In this document: positions 12,501 through 23,593 of the stretch, in pieces
Numbering within the stretch: position 1 is the first letter of the stretch
How the letters are laid out: every line of letters starts with the position of its first letter
Assembly: GCA_973895155.1 (NCBI GenBank)
Contig: OZ316896.1
Span: forward strand, 8,680,001 to 8,744,000
Direction: 5' to 3'
Length of the DNA stretch: 64,000 bases
DNA from: Marsupella aquatica
Lineage: Eukaryota > Marchantiophyta
Program-made: the position numbers and the translations under genes
The notes under the pieces: model-generated
Database searches by the model: none
Seen by the model: the letters and a program-made list of their open reading frames with translations, nothing else
Told to the model about the DNA's origin: nothing

Positions 12501-14187
12501 TTATTAATTTTCTGCGTGAGCATGCAGTGCATGGAGTGCTCGCTGGAATGTGGCGTGTATTGATTGGAATGCCTCTTGAATTCTTAATGATTTTGGTTAG
12601 CATTGATTGGCCGGGATGGCCGAGGCGTGCATGCCAAAGCGCATGCAATTCGCTTGTGTTGGCATTGTTATGCAGACATTCAATATGAGTTACATAAAAC
12701 CCGCAAGGGTACGAGAAAAGGGTTTCTTTAATGATTTTCCCCGTAAGGGTATTTTCAACCAAGTGTATCACTTCCTGGTCTTTTGTATCGCCCGTCTGGA
12801 CATGTAGTCCATTTGCTCGTATATCTCTAAAACTGAGGAGATTATGGGTTGCGTTCAGGGCGAAAATGGCAGATTCTATGTGAATCGCTGTACCCTGCGG
12901 TAGTCTAATGGAAGCTGGGCCGAAGCCTTCTTCTATTTGGCTAGGGCCATTTATAGTGGTCAGGGATCTACGTGAGGGTGTAATCTTGTGGAAAAGGTGT
13001 CTATCCCTGAGGATAGTATGCGTGGTCGCACTGTCGATAATACATGTGCTTGGACTATTTAAATCTAGTGTAGTGGAGCTACTTGCCACTAAGTGTGCCT
13101 CGGGTTGGACAGGTAGGTCTGAAAAGTCTTGGAATGGGTCACTAGACTCCATGAACGCCCCGTAGGTTTCACGGGGTGGTGGCCTAGAGGTTTGTCCATC
13201 CTGGATGGACCGTTGGTATAGATCTCTAAGGTGTTGCGGGATTCTACAGTTTCTCGCTAGGTGGTTTGTCATGCCACATTCATGGCATTTCGGTCGTTCT
13301 CGTTGTTGTCGGGATTGTGACCAATCATTTCTACGGTTGTCATTATATGTTCTACCACCGCTGCGTCCTCCGCGTCCGCCACGTCCGCCACGTCCTCCTC
13401 GTCCTCCACGTCCTTTAAAGGTTCGTTGGTAGTTATATTGTGGATGTTGGTTATAGAAACTCTCCCTGTTGTGGGTGTTTCTCCGGTTGCTATTCTTAGT
13501 GCGTTTAATGCCTTGCCTCGATGTGGAGGGTTCATCATTTTCTATGTTATGGGTTTCATTCTGTTGTCCTGAGGGCAGTGTGCCCGCAGGTCATTTTCTA
13601 GAGTTTACTAAAAGAAGTTCTTGGTTTCTTTCGGTGACTAGGAGGTGGGCTATGAGCTCGGAGTATTGCCCGAACTTCATGTTTCGATACTGTGTTGATA
13701 GCCACACATTCGATGAATGAAATGTCGACAAGGTCTTCTCTAGCAGATCCTTGTCTGTGACCGGCTCGCCACATAGTGCGAGGGTTGATGTTATTCTAAA
13801 GAGTTCGCTATTGTAGGCTGAAATAGAGGTAAAGTCTTGGACTCGCAGGTTTAGCCAGTCTTGCCTGGCTTTAGGTAGTTCAACCAGTTTTTAGTGGTCG
13901 AATCGGGTTTGGAGCGCTGTCCATAGTTCACGAGGGGTTGAGAGGTGCATGTATTGTCTTTGTAGGAATCTATGGATATGGCGTCTAAGGAATACGAGAG
14001 CCTTAGATTCGTTGGCTTTAGTTAACGGGTCTGGTTGGGGTTCGCCGGTTAGTATAGGTTGAGCCATCCCTATAGCTGGGAGTAGGGTTAGCGAGGTTAG
14101 GTTCTCTCTGAGGTTCATTGACCATTCCAGGTAGTTGCTACCATCGATGTCTAGGGCTGGAAAAGTTAATTTTTCGAGGTTGGTCAT
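9538..14187 (-). pseudogene. Copia A gag-pol polyprotein with two stop codons
   Basis: A single 1550-codon frame from the likely gag start (ATG at 14187, MTNLEKLTFPALDIDG) to the stop at 9538, interrupted by TAA at 13891-13893 and TGA at 13591-13593 but not frameshifted. In order: gag; Arg/Gly-rich stretch; CCHC zinc knuckle CHECGMTNHLARNC (about 13251-13292); protease DSATTH (D80 when counted from the Met at 13272); GAG-pre-integrase; integrase; reverse transcriptase with YVDD (residues 904-907, 10552-10563); RNase H; C-terminal tail. In the integrase the second Asp (D342) and the Glu (E378) are present, but the first catalytic Asp is Asn (N279, codon 12436-12438). Relatives have DHQK at the first stop and an Arg near the second, so CAA to TAA and CGA to TGA are the likely changes. 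A long frame starts inside the zinc knuckle at 13272, but that Met is not the real start. Confidence 0.95.
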
Positions 14188-15479
14188 CGGGGTGGTGGCT
14201 TGATTCCTTTTTAATGGTGTTTGAGGCTTATATACTAGTAAGTATAGTAGGAAACGACAAAGCACATTTCTGCGGCATGCAAGGTGGGGCTCGGTGGAGA
14301 GAGCATGCAAATCCAGAATTCAATTTTAGGGTTTGCACTTAGGATTTAGGTTTTCCTTGCTATTTGGTTAACTGCAAAGTTTCCTTTGTATTTTCTTTTT
14401 CCTTTGTTAAACTGTGCAGTAATGGAATTGTGCAGTTTGTGCAGTTATGGGTGGTAATATACTCGTGCCTTGGTTAAGTGCACATGTGGCTTTGTAAAGT
14501 AAATTTTTCTTGGTTGCGGTGTGCAGTTATGTGGATGTGCGCTTAGGTTTTGCAGTTATGGTTAAGTGCAACTTTTCCTTTGTAACTGAAATCTCTTTGA
14601 TGGATTTTGCACTTAAAGAGGTTTTTGCACTTAGCGGCGGTTTCTCGACGTTTTTCGATTGATGTTGCGAAATTTCGATTTCAACGACCTCCTTCCAAGC
14701 TCCTCTGCGGTCTTTGCTGTAGCTCCGGCCTTCCGTGACTGTTACTGCTTAGATTCTTTCATTTTTGTCCTCCTCTTCTAATCGTTTTGCTTTTTTCTCA
14801 GGTTCCAATCCTGTGTGTTATGTCCTTATGGGGATTGGGGTGGTGGCTGCCTCTCTCTTACCCTTTCGAATCTCAGTGCCTCCGCTTCAACTTCGAGCTC
14901 TCTTCCTCTATCTGCTGCCGTTGTTCGATCAGGTTTCCAGGGGTTTGCGCTTGTCCTTTAGATTCCAATCGGCCTCTGCAACGATTTGTGCTCTCTTTCT
15001 GTTTGTGGCTTCGATCAGTTTCTGCTTCTAAAGTTTTCTCTTTTACTTTGTTAATCTGCCTCCTTGCTGCCCCGGTCGTTAACTGCTTATGATCGATATG
15101 CTGCAGTTTCGATTCGATGAATGGGTCCCGTTGCCTCTTTTTCTTCTCACAATAATTTTCTTGAGGAATCGGTCCTCACAGTGCCTCTCGTCCATTCTTT
15201 CTCTTCAGAAGGTGATTTCGATTGGACTCTTTTCAATTCTCAGTTGTCGATGCTGTTCTGATCAATTTTCTTCTCAGCATGCTTCTCCTTATTGTGTTCT
15301 TGATCCGCATCAATCTTTTCGCTTCTCGGTGTCCTTATGAATCAGTGCGTTTCTGCTGCTTCCGCCTTATTAATTTTCATATGCTTCTGGCTGGGTCTCT
15401 TTAATTTCTTCTTACTCGATCCTTACTCAATTCGCCATAGGTTTTCTTCTCGATTCTCCTTTTGCTCCGCTCGGTGAGC
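14188..15479 (-). other. Copia A untranslated leader
   Basis: About 1.3 kb between the primer-binding site and gag, purine-rich on the element's sense strand. No conserved coding is visible, and the plus-strand open frames around 14765-15404 are low-complexity shadows of this composition. Confidence 0.6.
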
Positions 15480-15495
15480 CCTCGTGCTGATAACG
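15480..15495 (-). other. Primer-binding-site region of Copia A
   Basis: Read on the minus strand, the bases after the 5' LTR are CGTTATCAGCACGAGG. From memory this motif follows the 5' LTR in many plant Copia elements. The exact priming tRNA cannot be assigned without a search. Confidence 0.6.
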
Positions 15496-15610
15496 TGTTA
15501 GAGTCTGAATGAGAATGAATCATGTATAGTCTGTGGCGGTTGGTACATATAGTGGTGCCGGTCCGGTGACTGGTTGATCCGGTCGTCCGGTCACCAGGTA
15601 GAGTCTAACA
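15496..15610 (-). repeat. 5' LTR of Copia A
   Basis: A 115-bp LTR identical to 9111-9225, followed by the target duplication AATAA at 15611-15615. Confidence 0.97.
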
Positions 15611-15615
15611 AATAA

Positions 15616-18256
15616 TGTATAAACATACAAAGAAAACAATTCAAGAGTATTTTACCTTAAACTTGGGATGCCTAGAAAAAGTGCACCTTAAGTCTAAAGT
15701 TCTAATAACAAGAGAGCCAGACCCAGCTAGTGAGGGTCTTTCCTGAGATTCAGAAAGGACCGTCAGTATGGGTGTAATAAGCAGCATCATTCGGACAGAT
15801 CGAGGTAAGTATTAAAAAGGTACACTTAGTCAAGATTCAATCAGCCAGATCATTTTTATGCATTAAAGAAAACTAAACCTGCTACCGTCGTGCGGGGGAC
15901 TTCTATTGCACATTCTATGATGAACAGAATGTAGTACACTAATCATTTTTTGTCATAGGAGTAAAACATCTTAATCATACAACTTTGTTAGTAAATTTAG
16001 TCTCTAAGTGGAATTTGAAGCCCATGGACCACAAGGTTAGTCATTGAAACCTCGATGGATTACATTTCTCAAACTTTCAGTTTGAATGTAATTGTTTTGG
16101 CGCTTTCCCAACTTTTCACTAGGCAATGCTAAAAGCACATTTTTTATTTTTCTTCTTATTTCTCAAACACCTTTTGAGAAATTGTTCAAAGTTATTTGAG
16201 AAAAGAAGAAACAAAATCAAAAATGTGCTTTTAGCATTGCCTAGTGGAAAGTTGGGAAAGCGCCAAAACAATTCAAAATGAGACTTCTACAACATTTGCT
16301 ACAAACTTACAGGTTCACCAAAAATCATTTTTAAAAGGAGAAGTTTGTCTGTAACTTCAAGGACGCCATTGCATAGTTTAACTCTCATGCCAAATCATCT
16401 TAGAAAGTTGAATGCTATACTACACCACCTTGCTAGTGCAAGCATAGCAACAAGTTTTTTCACAACTCATACTTTTTATTGAGCTTGCATGCATGGAGAA
16501 TCCACAGCCACTATGTACTACTTCTCTTCCTCTCATTCAAATTCAATTCAAAATCCATATCCATCTCCATCTCCATCTCCATCTCTTTTTTAAATTTCTC
16601 ATCTCATTTGTTCAAGTTCCAGCAACACTCATTCAATTCATGAAGCAACCATGTACCTTAAATCAATGCAATTCCTCCAATGGACAAGTAGAGTACCTTC
16701 ATAGGAGACTTCATTGCTAAAGAAGAAAGTAAACATATGAAGAATCAGAGAGGTCAAGATACAAAAGAGAATAGTGGAAGGCCATGCCTTAGCCAACAGT
16801 TTTGTGGAGGGTTAACTTAGAGTCTATTTTGAATACCATGTGCAATCCTAGCCCAAGTCTTAGCCTAATTAAAGTACCATCTATTTCATATGAATATATT
16901 CTAAAGATGCCCAAGATTTCCAATTTTAATGTACGATTTTAGTGTATTAAAAATTAATATTCTATATTTTTCCTATATAACAATTCCTTGTTACTGTCTC
17001 CTTTACTTTATAAAAGAAATCCAAATCAACTTTAAAATGTACAATTCTTTATTGCACACTGTTCTTAGGGTGTTTTGTAGTTGAACCTTGAAGCCAACAG
17101 TATGGTCTACAAAAGTCACTTGTTTCATCCTAGTTCTCTTAAATTCCATTAAAAATCTTGAGTTCAAGTGGAATCTTGAACTGTGAATTCTTGAACTGAA
17201 AGGTAGAGATTCAAAGACTATCCAAGAATATTGATTATGGGCCCAATCAAAAGTCTATTACAAAATTCTGGCATGTCATTGTTTCACATCATCAATTTTT
17301 GCCCCAAGTTTATCTAAACCTGTCTGTTTATGTTTTGGATGACGCCGGACAAAATAGTTGCGCATGGAAACCCTAGAAAGTAAAATAATATTGAATCCCA
17401 AATAGCAAAGAGCTATGGTAGATCAAAAGTTTACAATTGTAATCGTGTAGACTTTATATTTCATAGCATAATATATAGATAAATTATATTTTTCCCTTGA
17501 AAAAACAATAAGTAACGAGTAAGTTCAATTATTAGATTTGATTGATTGATGCATTTGATCAATCATTGCTCAGCAAAGATGAGTGTGGACGATAACACAC
17601 AATTGTCACAAGAAAAGGTGCATGTGGTTGGATTTCTTAGATCCACAAATGAGGTAAAATATTGATAAATAGATGCACTTACCATGTGCACTTTAAACCA
17701 ACTATACTTTAAGCTAATAAACTATTTATTCTTTTGAGGTTTTTTGATGTTGTTTCAAGGGTAGGTCAGCATCATGAGAGCTTTTGGACCATAATTTTGT
17801 CATCTCAAGTTTATTTGGATTGAGATGACAATTGGGGAATCACTTGAATGTTAGGTTTATTAGAAGAGGGTGCAAGCACATGAATGTTTTTTTGTTTTTG
17901 GCTATTTTTTACCCTGTCAGGCTAGTAAGTATAATCAAAAACTTATATGTAGGGCACTAAAAAATCTAATTTTCGTAAAACATTGTTTTTTATATTTAAC
18001 AAGGTATTTAGAAATTTGTCAAAGTCTATACTAAAAGTGCACTAGGTTTTCTAATTCAGTTTATTTTTTAATATATTTGTCCAAATTTTTTTTATTTTAC
18101 CCAAATGTACTAGAGGTTTTTGACCAAGTGATCCTTAATCCTTACTACCATTTATTTAGTTAGCTCATAAAAATTTTGTCTCTGCCATAAAACCAGTTTA
18201 TGTCCTTGATTGTACCTTACTTATGGCCCTCTTTTCACACGCCCTCGTCTAACTAG
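15616..18256. other. Gene-free AT-rich region
   Basis: No gene is supported here. It contains the foldback at 16090-16273 and a CATCTC-type microsatellite near 16556-16585. The 75-codon frame at 16493 is driven by that microsatellite. Confidence 0.5.
16090..16273. repeat. 184-bp foldback (inverted repeat with ~80-bp arms)
   Basis: The left arm starts AATTGTTTTGGCGCTTTCCC and the right arm ends with its reverse complement GGGAAAGCGCCAAAACAATT. The arms stay almost perfectly complementary through TAGGCAATGCTAAAAGCACAT and the CTTCTT-rich part, leaving a short loop around 16176-16187. The outer ends are perfect, as in a young MITE. I found no clear target duplication, so the superfamily is open. 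A transcript would form a long hairpin able to feed small-RNA processing. Confidence 0.85.
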
Positions 18257-18333
18257 TCTAACTAATAAAGGGCAATGAAAGCTACTTCCCGGGCCTACTA
18301 TCTAGAGTGGAGCCTCTAGACAATAGCTCTATG
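18257..18333 (+). mobile_element. Helitron 5' end relic
   Basis: TCTAACTAATAAAGGGC at 18257 matches the 5' terminus of the Helitron at 43427-43843 (TCTTACTAATAAAGC). The homology continues through a CTACT block and the TCTAGAGTGRAGCCTCTAGA block to CTCTATG, where a MITE interrupts it. I could not find a matching 3' end, so this may be a truncated copy. Confidence 0.5.
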
Positions 18334-18622
18334 CTCGGGGTCTCACTATATGGGGACTTCCCCATCACCTGCTTTTAGGCCTTGGATCCCCTAAAATGTA
18401 AGAAAAAATATTATTTTTTAACCTTTATAAAGTTGAAATATTCTTGGAATATTTCAAAAATTGGATTAAAAAGACCCTAATGTTCTTATAAGTCTCAAAA
18501 TTGATTTTAAAAGACCTTATTGTTCTTCTGCAAAAATTCTTAAGTTTTCCTTTAGAACCAATAAAATGACCCTATCATTTGTCGCATGTGATGTACCATT
18601 TTTGTGGAAGTGAAACCCCCAA
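18334..18622. mobile_element. MITE with 9-bp target duplication, copy 1 (289 bp)
   Basis: The element begins CTCGGGG and ends CCCCCAA, with imperfect terminal inverted repeats (CTCGGGGTCTCACT against CTTGGGGGTTTCACT from the other end). It is flanked by 9-bp duplications that match at 8 of 9 positions: AGCTCTATG (18325-18333) and GGCTCTATG (18623-18631). Copy 2 at 59665-60000 has the same ends and the same TSD length. Nine-base TSDs are typical of Mutator-like elements. It has no coding capacity. Confidence 0.75.
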
Positions 18623-18743
18623 GGCTCTATGTGAAGGCATAATTGAAATTGAAGGCAAAGATGATGATCATGAAATAAGGGGAATCCTTTTCTCTTCAAG
18701 TCTTGTTTTGTTCAAATATTGTCATCTCCAATCACATATAGGG

Positions 18744-18893
18744 TAATGGCAGTCTAGTCTAGGGTTACTAGCCTGAAACCCAGTGACTAGAAGCAGAAAA
18801 AAACCTAACCAACAGTAGCTAGTAGCTGGGAAGCATTTTTTGAGCTTTCTTGGAGTAGGGTTCAGGCTATAACCCCTGTCCAGACCTCCATTA
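18744..18893 (-). mobile_element. TIR-type MITE, copy 1 (150 bp)
   Basis: The ends are TAATGG and CCATTA, and the outer ~24 bases of each end are imperfect inverted repeats (TAATGGCAGTCTAGTCTAGG against TAATGGAGGTCTGGACAGGG). Related sequences lie at 29873-30014, 30391-30580 and 62840-63073. A TAATG terminus fits the YARNG rule of hAT elements, but no 8-bp target duplication is visible, so the superfamily is uncertain. Confidence 0.55.
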
Positions 18894-18918
18894 CATGATT
18901 GTTGTCTGGAAAAAGGTT

Positions 18919-19125
18919 ATTTCATGGCAAGAGATTATGTGAATAGTAGGTACCTCCAAAAATGGTTACACATCACTAACCTACAATCCCTTTAGAAATT
19001 AGGTTCATGGGAATAGCAGGCATTTCATGGCAGGAGATTATGTGAATAGTAGGTACCTCCAAAAATGGTTACACATCACTAACCTACAATCCCTTTAGAA
19101 ATTAGGTTCATGGGAATAGCAGGCA
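18919..19125. repeat. 103-bp tandem duplication, nearly identical
   Basis: Copies start at 18919 and 19022, both with ATTTCATGGCARGAGATTAT. By eye they differ at about one position until they diverge near 19125, so the duplication is recent. Confidence 0.92.
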
Positions 19126-20803
19126 CCTTAAAAAATGTTTGCACACCACTAATCTACATTCAGTACAGCAATCACAATCAAGGAACTGGTAATCAGGCTA
19201 CTTTAGTGGAGAAAAAACCAAAAAGTAATTTCAACTTTTAATTACTCTATCACTAATTAAGGATGTTCAGATTTGTAACTTATTGTGGTGTTTTTTTTTG
19301 TATTTTACAAATATGTCAGGGTTTTGTATACAGATAACAAGTTCAACAAAGTGACTAAAGTGAGAATATACAATAAACCATGACATAATTGTAAATACAA
19401 CAAAAACAAAAGCCCAGATAGACCTAGACATTGTTTCTACCCATCCCCATGGACTATGTAAAGCTATCATTGTTTTTCCACCAAAAAGAAAAAGTAACCG
19501 GTCACGGACTGTAGTTGACAACTTTGACTACCTTGGGGGAGAAAGTGTCAAGACATTATGGTGATCCTGAGTAACGGCATGGCATCTTGATGTCTTTCAG
19601 GTTCAAGGTCATCTACTGTAGTCGTCAAGGTACCAAAATAACCGGTTCAATAATGTAATTAAAACCAGCTGCAAACAGTAAGGAGATCATTTAGAAGTCA
19701 CATTTCAATCAAAAATGTAAATAGTGTTATCCAAGTCAATTTAAATGTTCTGAGCATGTCCATCCAAGTTTTGCCAGTCCATCTAGGCTTCCTAGACAAA
19801 CTGGAGGTTCATCCTGGAGATAGTTTAGTAAATTAACAGATAGTTAATGACAATGTATTCAAAGCTGCATCTTCGTAATAATAAGCTAAATGGCACTTCT
19901 TTCTCCTTGGCACTTGTGGGGTTGGGTCAGTGCGGTATCCAGGTCCTGAGCAAGGCAGGTGATGGTCTTGTAAGACAAAGAGGCCTTTGGGTCAAACTGA
20001 AATTAAGTTGCTTCGATACCCATCAGTGGTCAATCCTGGACCACCTGCAGTTTCTGCTGTAATTCATTTGGTGGCATTTTTACATAGGTATTTGTTTGAT
20101 CAACCCCCAAAATGAAATTTGTTACTTGATCAACCCCTTGAGATCTATCAACGGTCCAAATCTGAGATTGAAAGGTCCATCAACGATCCAGATTAGAGAA
20201 AAATACTGAGGGGGTTGATTAAGCAAACTTTTCCCAGAAGGGGGTCTACTAAGCATATCTCTCCATTTTTACAATGAAGTTGTGCTTCTTTCTCGTCTTA
20301 CTATGAAAGAGTGAAAGAAGTCTACTCTTAAGGGCCTAACCCATAATACAAACAAAAAAGTGAAAAAAAAATTAAATGAGAATAGACAAGGAAGGGGTAA
20401 TGGGGCTGGTAGCATTTGTTCGACCCTGGAGTAGAGAACAGGATTCGAACCCGAGACCACGAATTAGAGCAGAATGTTGCGCAGACTACTGTAAGCGAAA
20501 AATACCTTTCGAGGGTTTCTTACGTTCTCTCCTTGTTGCCAAAAGCGAAAATCGTGCTCGCCCAATCTGCACCCACCTCGATCGTCCCTCGCACTTCGAA
20601 GAAAGGATTGGGGATTACAAGGATTCCTAAGGAGAAGGAACGACGATATCTTTTTCCGAGCACGACGCAGGAAGGCGGAAGACTGTGGTGCCCTGTCGCT
20701 AATGTCCAGGCCGCTTCACCGAGCTGTGGGAGCAGTTGTCCGAGCTCAAACGCACAGCTGCTACTGCTGCTGCCCGTCGTGGAGCACGAAGTGATAACGG
20801 GCG
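19126..20803. other. Gene-free region and presumed DENR promoter
   Basis: No gene is supported in 19126-20400. The last few hundred bases, with higher GC and short CpG-rich stretches, should contain the DENR promoter and 5' UTR. The 144-codon frame at 20416 overlaps a tRNA-like B box and the first DENR exon in another frame and has no recognisable domain. Confidence 0.45.
20428..20486 (-). other. tRNA-derived relic (B box)
   Basis: On the minus strand GGTTCGAATCC is a perfect RNA polymerase III B box within a T-arm-like context (CTCGGGTTCGAATCCTG). A clear A box and cloverleaf are missing. A tRNA-derived SINE or tRNA pseudogene fragment is the best reading. Confidence 0.35.
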
Positions 20804-23032
20804 ATGGCTGGGAAGCCGGTTCCAGTGCAAGTTCTGTATTGTCCAGGTAGCTTCTCTCTCCTCAACGTCGATCGTGTGGATATGGTGGAGATTGTTTTTT
20901 GAGCTCGCAGTCTCGATGATCTGACTTGCGATACAAACGTTTTTGAGAAATTGGGTTCATCGTTGGCACATGCTGTATTCCTACCCGTCTCAAGGCGGGG
21001 TAAGGCACGGCAGGGCGGTCGCAGAAATTTACATTGTTCCGAAGGCTCTGCAGGAGAATTGCTGGAAAAAGAGGGATGAGTTTTGACCTAACCCTTAACC
21101 CTAACCCTAATTATGGGGCAGCCTTATCAACCTACTCTGTAGAAACTGGAGAGAGCAGAACTGGAACTTTCGCGCATAGTCTGTTGTTGATCTGGTCTGT
21201 CTGCTAATGCTCGCGGTTTTGTTGGATGCTCCAGTGTGTAGCTTGCCAGCAGAATACTGCCAATATGGTCCGGACTTCGAGAAGTGCAAGCCATGGCTCA
21301 TAAAAAATGCTCCGGATCTATACCCCGAGCTTGTCAAAGGTACCAATTTTAGAGGAAATGAAGTAACAGGGAATTCTTCGTCGTTGGGACCATGCCTGAG
21401 TTTTACTTGGCTCCGACCTTCACGTCATTCTCTTTAATGTTCTCTTCTGTTTTGACATACAGCGGAAGCTGACAAGGTAGCTGAGAAGCTGGAAGGCTTG
21501 GAAGTCTCCCCAGGAACCAAGAGCTCAGGTTTGTTTCTTAATAATATACTCCAACTTCGTTTTCTTTTGGTGAGTCTTATGATACGTTGGATTTCCTGCT
21601 GGACTAGCTGTGAATTCTTAGTTAGGGATCTGCCTTAACAGGAAGTAAACGCAAGACGTAATGTTTTGTAGGAAGCACATCAGAGTCTAAACCCGAGGAA
21701 GTCAAGAAATTGCCAGGTGGTAAAGTGAAGAAAAAGGTTCGCTTCGCTGACTGTCCTGATGCACACTCAATCAAGGTTTCTTTGATACTTTAGGCTCCAT
21801 TTCATTTGTGTGAATTTTTATTGTATTGTCGTATCTTTAGCTGCATCACATTAAAATTATAGCAGATATTCAGGCAAACATCTGTGCACGCACTCATATT
21901 GATCTGTATCGTATTTTATGTAAGGTAAAGGCTAGGATTGTTTATGGAAGTTTACATTGATGCGTAAATTCATGCAGGACAAGCCAGAAGTAGTGGTGGA
22001 GAAAGTGGTTCGGAATAAGAAGAAATGTCTCACGATAATCAAAGGGCTTGATATGTTCGGTTCGTGTTCAGGAAGCTGTTCATATTGTTTGTCTGGCACA
22101 ATTTATATGGCAACTTACTTCGGGGCTTAGATGTCGGCAATTCTCTTTCGTAAACATACATGTTACTGTTATCAGAGCGGTATTCCGAGTTCTCAATAAA
22201 TTCAAACTGAACTTGCTGCAGGGAAAAAGGAATGTTTTAGCTGATGAAGGGAGGTCTTGTGTTGCAGGTGTCAAGTTGAGTGACGCATCAAAGAAACTAG
22301 GAAAGAAGTTTGCTTCTGGGGCATCTGTTGTGAAGGTTAGAATCTGGCTCATGTTTTTTGAGATTTCGATTTCATAATAATTCTGTAAAACTATAGCTCT
22401 TAAGTACAGACCTCCATAGCTGAATAGGTGGTTTCATCTGCAGATATTCCGGTTTTCGAGACTGTTTCCACGCCGTCCACTTACACTAGAAATATCTGTC
22501 ATACCAGTTTGTGTATGGGAGACTCCGTGAAGTGCAGCTTTTGAAGTCATCGTGGTTGCCGTTTTTCTTGTAGGGCCCAACCGAAAAAGAGCAAATAGAT
22601 GTACAAGGAGACATCACATATGACATTGTTGACTTCATAACAGAGACATGGCCAAATGTAAGTTTCTTGAAGTTAATTTGAAATCTCAATTGCATGTGTT
22701 ATCGAACAGAAAAATAAGTTAATTTGCTGCCTTTCTTGAGGTCATCACGGTAGGATATGGCCGGTATGAATTTGCCCAGCTCTTTCAAGAGAATTTGAAG
22801 AGATGTGGCGGGTTTGTGTATTGGTTTCCTAGGTACCGAGCTGACGAAGTGAAACACGAACTCTTTTAAGTATCAAATATAGAGAGATCGATTTTCCGTC
22901 CTGCTTTTGCCCCTAACGTGTATAATCTGGCCAGACAGTACAGTAATATATTCGGTTGTCTGATGTTTTTAGGTACCAGAGTCGGCTATCTATTTTATTG
23001 AGGATGGAAGGAAAGTCCCTGCACTTGGCTAG
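20804..23032 (+). CDS. DENR: Density-regulated protein homolog (DENR), eight exons
   Basis: DENR with its partner MCT-1 binds the 40S ribosomal subunit in the cytoplasm and promotes translation re-initiation and recycling. Exons by splice sites and frame: 20804-20846, 21235-21339, 21463-21528, 21672-21775, 21978-22059, 22268-22335, 22574-22657, 22973-23032; all introns are GT-AG and phases agree, giving 203 residues ending in TAG, close to family length. The N-terminus has the conserved Cys cluster (LYCPVCSLPAEYC, then PDFEKCKPWL). The linker is Lys-rich. The SUI1/eIF1-like domain runs from about residue 121 (KCLTIIKGLD) to the end, with KLSDASKKLGKKFASGASVV and the conserved GDITYDI region. 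Exon 1 is short (14 codons), but joining it restores the CPVC motif. A frame starting at 21207 reads through intron 1 sequence and is not the start. Confidence 0.93.
21087..21113. promoter_or_regulatory. Telo-box-like tract in DENR intron 1
   Basis: CCCTAA-type repeats lie within the first intron. Telo-boxes in promoters and 5' introns are a known feature of plant translation-machinery genes, so this is a plausible regulatory site; a role here is inferred from position alone. Confidence 0.5.
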
Positions 23033-23125
23033 CTGGTTAAATATACCCAACAATTTTTGTGCCCAAGGTGCCACGGAAACATGATGGTCTCAGGATATCG
23101 ACTGTGACTCACAGTAAGCTTCTGA

Positions 23126-23131
23126 AATAAA
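23126..23131 (+). terminator. Putative poly(A) signal of DENR
   Basis: AATAAA lies 93 bases after the DENR stop codon. Confidence 0.45.
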
Positions 23132-23280
23132 CCTTCACTGCACCTTCTGAAGAGTCCACGGGCGCACAGGCCTGGCAACTTCGACACGAAAATCCTTAGT
23201 GCAGCGGGCCAAGGGTGCTGAGAGAGTTGATAGGTGTAGTTTCTCCTTGGTGCTGTATCAAAATAGGCGCTTGGGAGTGA

Positions 23281-23397
23281 ACTGGTTATGCAATGCCCAG
23301 GGATGTTCGCATAAAATGAGGTCTATGTGCTACAAAAGAACTGGTTATGCAATACCCAGGGAGGTTGGCATGAAAAGAGGTTTATCTGCTACAGAAA
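23281..23397. repeat. 59-bp tandem duplication
   Basis: Two copies start ACTGGTTATGCAATRCCCAG at 23281 and 23340 and differ at several positions. They lie in the DENR 3' flank. Confidence 0.85.
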
Positions 23398-23530
23398 GGG
23401 TTCCACCTCTGAACCATAGCACTGATTACCTTCTGCCATTACAGTTGATGTTTCTTGTTTGATGTAAAGTTAGAGCACTGAACGGAGTCGACCCTTGACG
23501 AGTTGAAGTTATTAAAATACTTCCATTGAA

Positions 23531-23576
23531 GTGGTGTCAAATTTCACTAGACAGTGGTGTCAAATTTCACTAGACC
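23531..23576. repeat. 23-bp tandem duplication
   Basis: GTGGTGTCAAATTTCACTAG occurs twice, at 23531 and 23554, without mismatch. Confidence 0.95.
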
Positions 23577-23593
23577 CACAGTCTGCGAACGAG

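Larger units (their letters stand above)
9111..15610 (-). mobile_element. Complete Copia LTR retrotransposon A (6.5 kb)
   Basis: This is a Ty1/copia element transcribed leftwards. The two 115-bp LTRs (9111-9225 and 15496-15610) are identical, begin TGTTAGAGTC and end TAACA, and are flanked by a perfect 5-bp target duplication AATAA (9106-9110 and 15611-15615). The order protease, integrase, reverse transcriptase, RNase H on the minus strand is that of Copia. A purine tract abuts the 3' LTR and a primer-site-like sequence abuts the 5' LTR. LTR identity means very recent insertion, yet the coding frame is damaged. An LTR of 115 bp is at the short end for plant Copia elements. Confidence 0.97.

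Noticed and set aside
9538-13272. 1244-residue frame as a complete Copia protein
   Set aside because: Its Met lies inside the zinc knuckle; the same frame continues upstream through two stop codons to a gag start at 14187.
20416-20850. 144-codon plus-strand frame
   Set aside because: It overlaps a tRNA-like B box and the true first DENR exon in another frame; the EQDSNPRP-like text arises from tRNA-derived sequence.
21207-21437. Apparent DENR start at 21207
   Set aside because: Reads through the intron 1 acceptor. Joining 20804-20846 to 21235 restores the conserved CPVC motif.
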